From Candidatus Zambryskibacteria bacterium RIFCSPLOWO2_01_FULL_47_14 (lineage in GTDB: Bacteria > Patescibacteria > Paceibacteria > UBA9973 > Zambryskibacteraceae): a stretch of DNA of 6,666 bases. The stretch lies in contig MHWG01000004.1 in the NCBI GenBank assembly GCA_001824005.1, forward strand, positions 2,478-9,143, read 5' to 3'. The translations under genes and the position numbers were made by a program. Positions 4,623 to 6,666 of this stretch are shown piece after piece; position 1 is the first letter of the stretch, and every line of letters starts with the position of its first letter. The notes beneath the pieces are model-generated. The model was not told where the DNA came from, ran no database searches, and saw only the letters and a program-made list of their open reading frames with translations.

Positions 4623-4676
4623 CATTTTCTGTCCTATATTTACTCCGCTTTGCTGACCTCTTATTCCAAAATACAA

Positions 4677-6578
4677 TTATACAAACACAAAGTCAAGTGT
4701 CTTTCTTTCGGGATCCGAGGCGATGAGTTTGACGCGGATTTTGTCGCCCAGGGAGAACTTCTTGCCGGTTTTTTGGCCCACGATGGCGTATTGCAACTCG
4801 ATTAATTCATAGAAATCATCTTTCATATCGCGGAGCTTGACCATGCCCTCGGCTTTCGTATTCACTTCCTCAACATAAATGCCCCACTCGGAAACGCCGG
4901 AGATAATGGCGTCGAACTCTTCACCTACGTGTTCCTGCATGTACTCGACTTGTTTGTACTTAATCGAGGCGCGCTCGGCTTCAGCCGCTTCCATCTCGCG
5001 TTCGGAGGAGGCATCCGCCAGACGCTGGTACTTAATAATCTCATCCTGCTCGATCTGCCCTTTCTCAATAAACCTTTGGAGCAAGCGGTGGACCATAAGG
5101 TCTGGATAGCGGCGAATGGGAGAGGTGAAGTGGGTGTAATACTCGAAAGCGAGGCCGAAGTGGCCGATGTTTGAGGTCGAGTAAATCGCTTTCGACATCG
5201 CTCTGATTGCGGCCGTCTTTACCAGCATTTCGGCAGGCGTGCCTTCGACAGACTTCAACATTCGGGTTATGTCTTCTGCCGTGGTTTCGCCATCCTTGTT
5301 CTTGAGTTCGAAGCCAAGTGCTTTGACGAAAGTCGCCAGATTGATAATCTTGTCACGGTCCGGCGCGTCGTGGATTCGGTACACGAAAGCGGCTCTCTCA
5401 TTGCCTTTGTATGCGGCATGCATGTGTGCAGCCACTTCGCGGTTGGCTAGAAGCGTGAAGTCTTCAATCAACTTGTGCGTGTCCTTGCGCGCTTTCTTGT
5501 ACACCCGTATGGGCTTACCCAGGTCGTCGAGTTCGAATTTGACCTCTTCCGTTTCGAATTCGATGGCACCTTTTTTGAACTTTTCTTCCCGGAGCTTGTA
5601 GGCTAGATCATTTAGAGTTTTGAGTTCTTCGTAGTGCAGTCCTTTCTTATTGTCGAGAATCTCTTGCGCTTCCTCGTATGTAAATCTTTTGTCCGACTCG
5701 ATGAGCGTCTTGCCGAACCAGCGATCTTTGATGTGCGCTTCCTTGTCCATGACGAATACCGCGGAGAAAGTGTATTTGAGCTCATTGGGGTTGAGTGAGC
5801 AGAGGTCGTTTGAAAGGATCTCAGGCAGCATGGGGATGGTGCGGTCCACTAGGTAGATCGAGGTGCCACGCTTTAGAGCTTCTTTATCTAGCGCAGTACC
5901 GGGTCTTACGAAGTGGGAAACGTCGGCGATGTGGATGCTGATTTCGTAGTCGCCGTTGGGAAGTTTTTTAAAAGAAATGGCATCGTCGAAATCTTTGGCA
6001 TCCGCCGGATCGATAGTAAAAGTAAGAGTGTCGCGGAAGTCGCGCCGACCGGCGAGATGATCCTCTTTTTCAAACACCCGCTTCCATGCCTCAGCCTCGC
6101 GCTCGACCTCGGCAGGGAAGTCCACTTCGAAGCCGCTCTCAAGCACAATGCCCACCATCTCGGCGTTGTGTTCGCCCGCGCGGCCGATGACGCGGAGTAG
6201 CTCGCCCTTGGGGCTTTTGGAAGGATCTTCCCAAGACGTGAGGCGGATCTGGACCTTATCTCCATTTTTTGCCCCCTTGGGGTTCTCCACAAAGATGTCT
6301 CGGTACATACGCTTGTCATCCGGAATCATGAAGCCATCATCGAATGTGCCGACGAATTCCATCTTGTGGCGCTCGACTATCTCGATCACCCTGGCCTGCT
6401 TACGGCCGTAAATTTCTTTGCTCAGAATCTCGATTCTGACCTTGTCGCGGTTGAGAGCGGCCATCACATTTTCCGGCTGGATTTCGAAATCATTTTTCTC
6501 GTCTTCTGGGTTCTCGAAATAGCCGACCCCCTTGCCGGTAACTCTGATTATTCCTTCTAAGATATTTTTATTTTTCAT
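4677..6578 (-). CDS. rnr: RNase R-type 3'-5' exoribonuclease (RNB family)
   Basis: This is a processive 3'-5' exoribonuclease for structured RNA, rRNA fragments and mRNA decay. The 633 residues contain, in order, two cold-shock-like OB domains (about 5-70 and 72-150), the RNB catalytic domain (about 180-510) and an S1 domain (about 552-632). The metal site is TIDPADAKDFDDAIS (188-202) with Asp190, Asp196, Asp198 and Asp199. The family signature lies in 473-497, from HFGLAFEYY to TSPIRRYPDLMVH. Compared with E. coli RNase R (about 800 residues) it lacks the N-terminal helix-turn-helix and the basic C-terminal tail; it ends right after S1 at DFVFV. The ATG at 6578 was chosen. A start 12 codons earlier (6614) would lie inside the tRNA-Leu gene and give MEVQVLSRP, a peptide produced by translating the tRNA T-arm. 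The gene starts nine bases after the tRNA. The 54-base gap to the smc stop holds no clear hairpin terminator. Confidence 0.94.
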   Translation of the reverse strand: MKNKNILEGIIRVTGKGVGYFENPEDEKNDFEIQPENVMAALNRDKVRIEILSKEIYGRKQARVIEIVERHKMEFVGTFDDGFMIPDDKRMYRDIFVENPKGAKNGDKVQIRLTSWEDPSKSPKGELLRVIGRAGEHNAEMVGIVLESGFEVDFPAEVEREAEAWKRVFEKEDHLAGRRDFRDTLTFTIDPADAKDFDDAISFKKLPNGDYEISIHIADVSHFVRPGTALDKEALKRGTSIYLVDRTIPMLPEILSNDLCSLNPNELKYTFSAVFVMDKEAHIKDRWFGKTLIESDKRFTYEEAQEILDNKKGLHYEELKTLNDLAYKLREEKFKKGAIEFETEEVKFELDDLGKPIRVYKKARKDTHKLIEDFTLLANREVAAHMHAAYKGNERAAFVYRIHDAPDRDKIINLATFVKALGFELKNKDGETTAEDITRMLKSVEGTPAEMLVKTAAIRAMSKAIYSTSNIGHFGLAFEYYTHFTSPIRRYPDLMVHRLLQRFIEKGQIEQDEIIKYQRLADASSEREMEAAEAERASIKYKQVEYMQEHVGEEFDAIISGVSEWGIYVEEVNTKAEGMVKLRDMKDDFYELIELQYAIVGQKTGKKFSLGDKIRVKLIASDPERKTLDFVFV

Positions 6579-6587
6579 TTTTATAAG

Positions 6588-6666
6588 TGGGCGGGAGAGG
6601 ACTTGAACCTCCACTCCTTTCGGAACATGGTCCTAAACCATGCGCGTCTGCCATTTCGCCACCCGC
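6588..6666 (-). tRNA. tRNA-Leu (anticodon UAG), first two bases outside the window
   Basis: Read on the minus strand, the sequence gives GCGGG of the acceptor stem, TG, the D-arm GCG...CGC, then anticodon stem CATGG/CCATG with loop TTTAGGA. The anticodon is therefore UAG (6633-6635) with G37. A long variable arm (TCC-GAAA-GGA) marks a class II tRNA. The T-arm is GGAGG-TTCAAGT-CCTCT, and CCCGCCC with discriminator A73 at 6588 closes the acceptor. The 3' acceptor strand requires two more 5' bases (predicted GG) beyond position 6666. The A73 is followed by CTT, so CCA is not encoded and must be added enzymatically. rnr begins nine bases downstream on the same strand, so the two are probably co-transcribed. 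Confidence 0.95.

Noticed and set aside
4623..4676. Bidirectional terminator between the convergent smc and rnr genes
   Set aside because: The 54-base gap was read on both strands and contains no stem of useful length; only AT-rich sequence is seen.
6579..6614. A 12-codon upstream extension of rnr beginning MEVQVLSRPLIK
   Set aside because: These codons lie largely inside the tRNA-Leu T-arm and acceptor stem. EVQVLSR is a well-known false peptide from translating tRNA genes, and the ATG at 6578 gives a natural RNase R start.

Overview
The window looks like chromosomal DNA from a streamlined bacterium, most likely of the Candidate Phyla Radiation (Patescibacteria, Parcubacteria-like). The evidence is indirect. 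L32 is cysteine-free. NusB is fused to a Nudix domain. SMC is about 685 residues instead of roughly 1,150-1,200. A DUF559 gene sits among palindromes. Start codons have no Shine-Dalgarno motif but do have -10-like boxes almost on top of them. This placement rests on remembered family patterns, not on a search.

Left part (1-1995, + strand): rpmF (L32), an AT-rich repeat-filled spacer, nusB-Nudix (312 aa), then rnc (RNase III, 230 aa). Middle (1986-2560): a dense palindrome cluster. A cloverleaf-like structure swallows the rnc stop codon and is followed by three more perfect hairpins. A small DUF559 endonuclease-fold gene (117 aa) follows, bracketed by two near-identical hairpins in inverted arrangement, so this segment may be a small mobile unit. 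Right part: smc (2565-4622, +), encoding a short SMC with complete ATPase halves but no recognisable hinge. It converges on rnr (4677-6578, -), a 633-aa RNase R-type exonuclease. A tRNA-Leu(UAG) gene lies directly upstream of rnr and loses its first two bases at the window edge.

The genes are mostly RNA-related housekeeping: ribosome assembly (L32), rRNA antitermination (NusB), double-strand RNA cleavage (RNase III), 3'-5' RNA decay (RNase R) and a tRNA, plus chromosome organisation (SMC). The order rpmF ... rnc-smc resembles the widespread rpmF-plsX-fab-acpP-rnc-smc cluster with the fatty-acid genes missing, which fits an organism that does not make its own fatty acids.

The points most worth following up are the hingeless SMC, the NusB-Nudix fusion with a dispersed-repeat peptide inside NusB, the DUF559 element with paired hairpins, the apparently leaderless promoters, and an Asp-to-Asn change at a metal-ligand position of RNase III.
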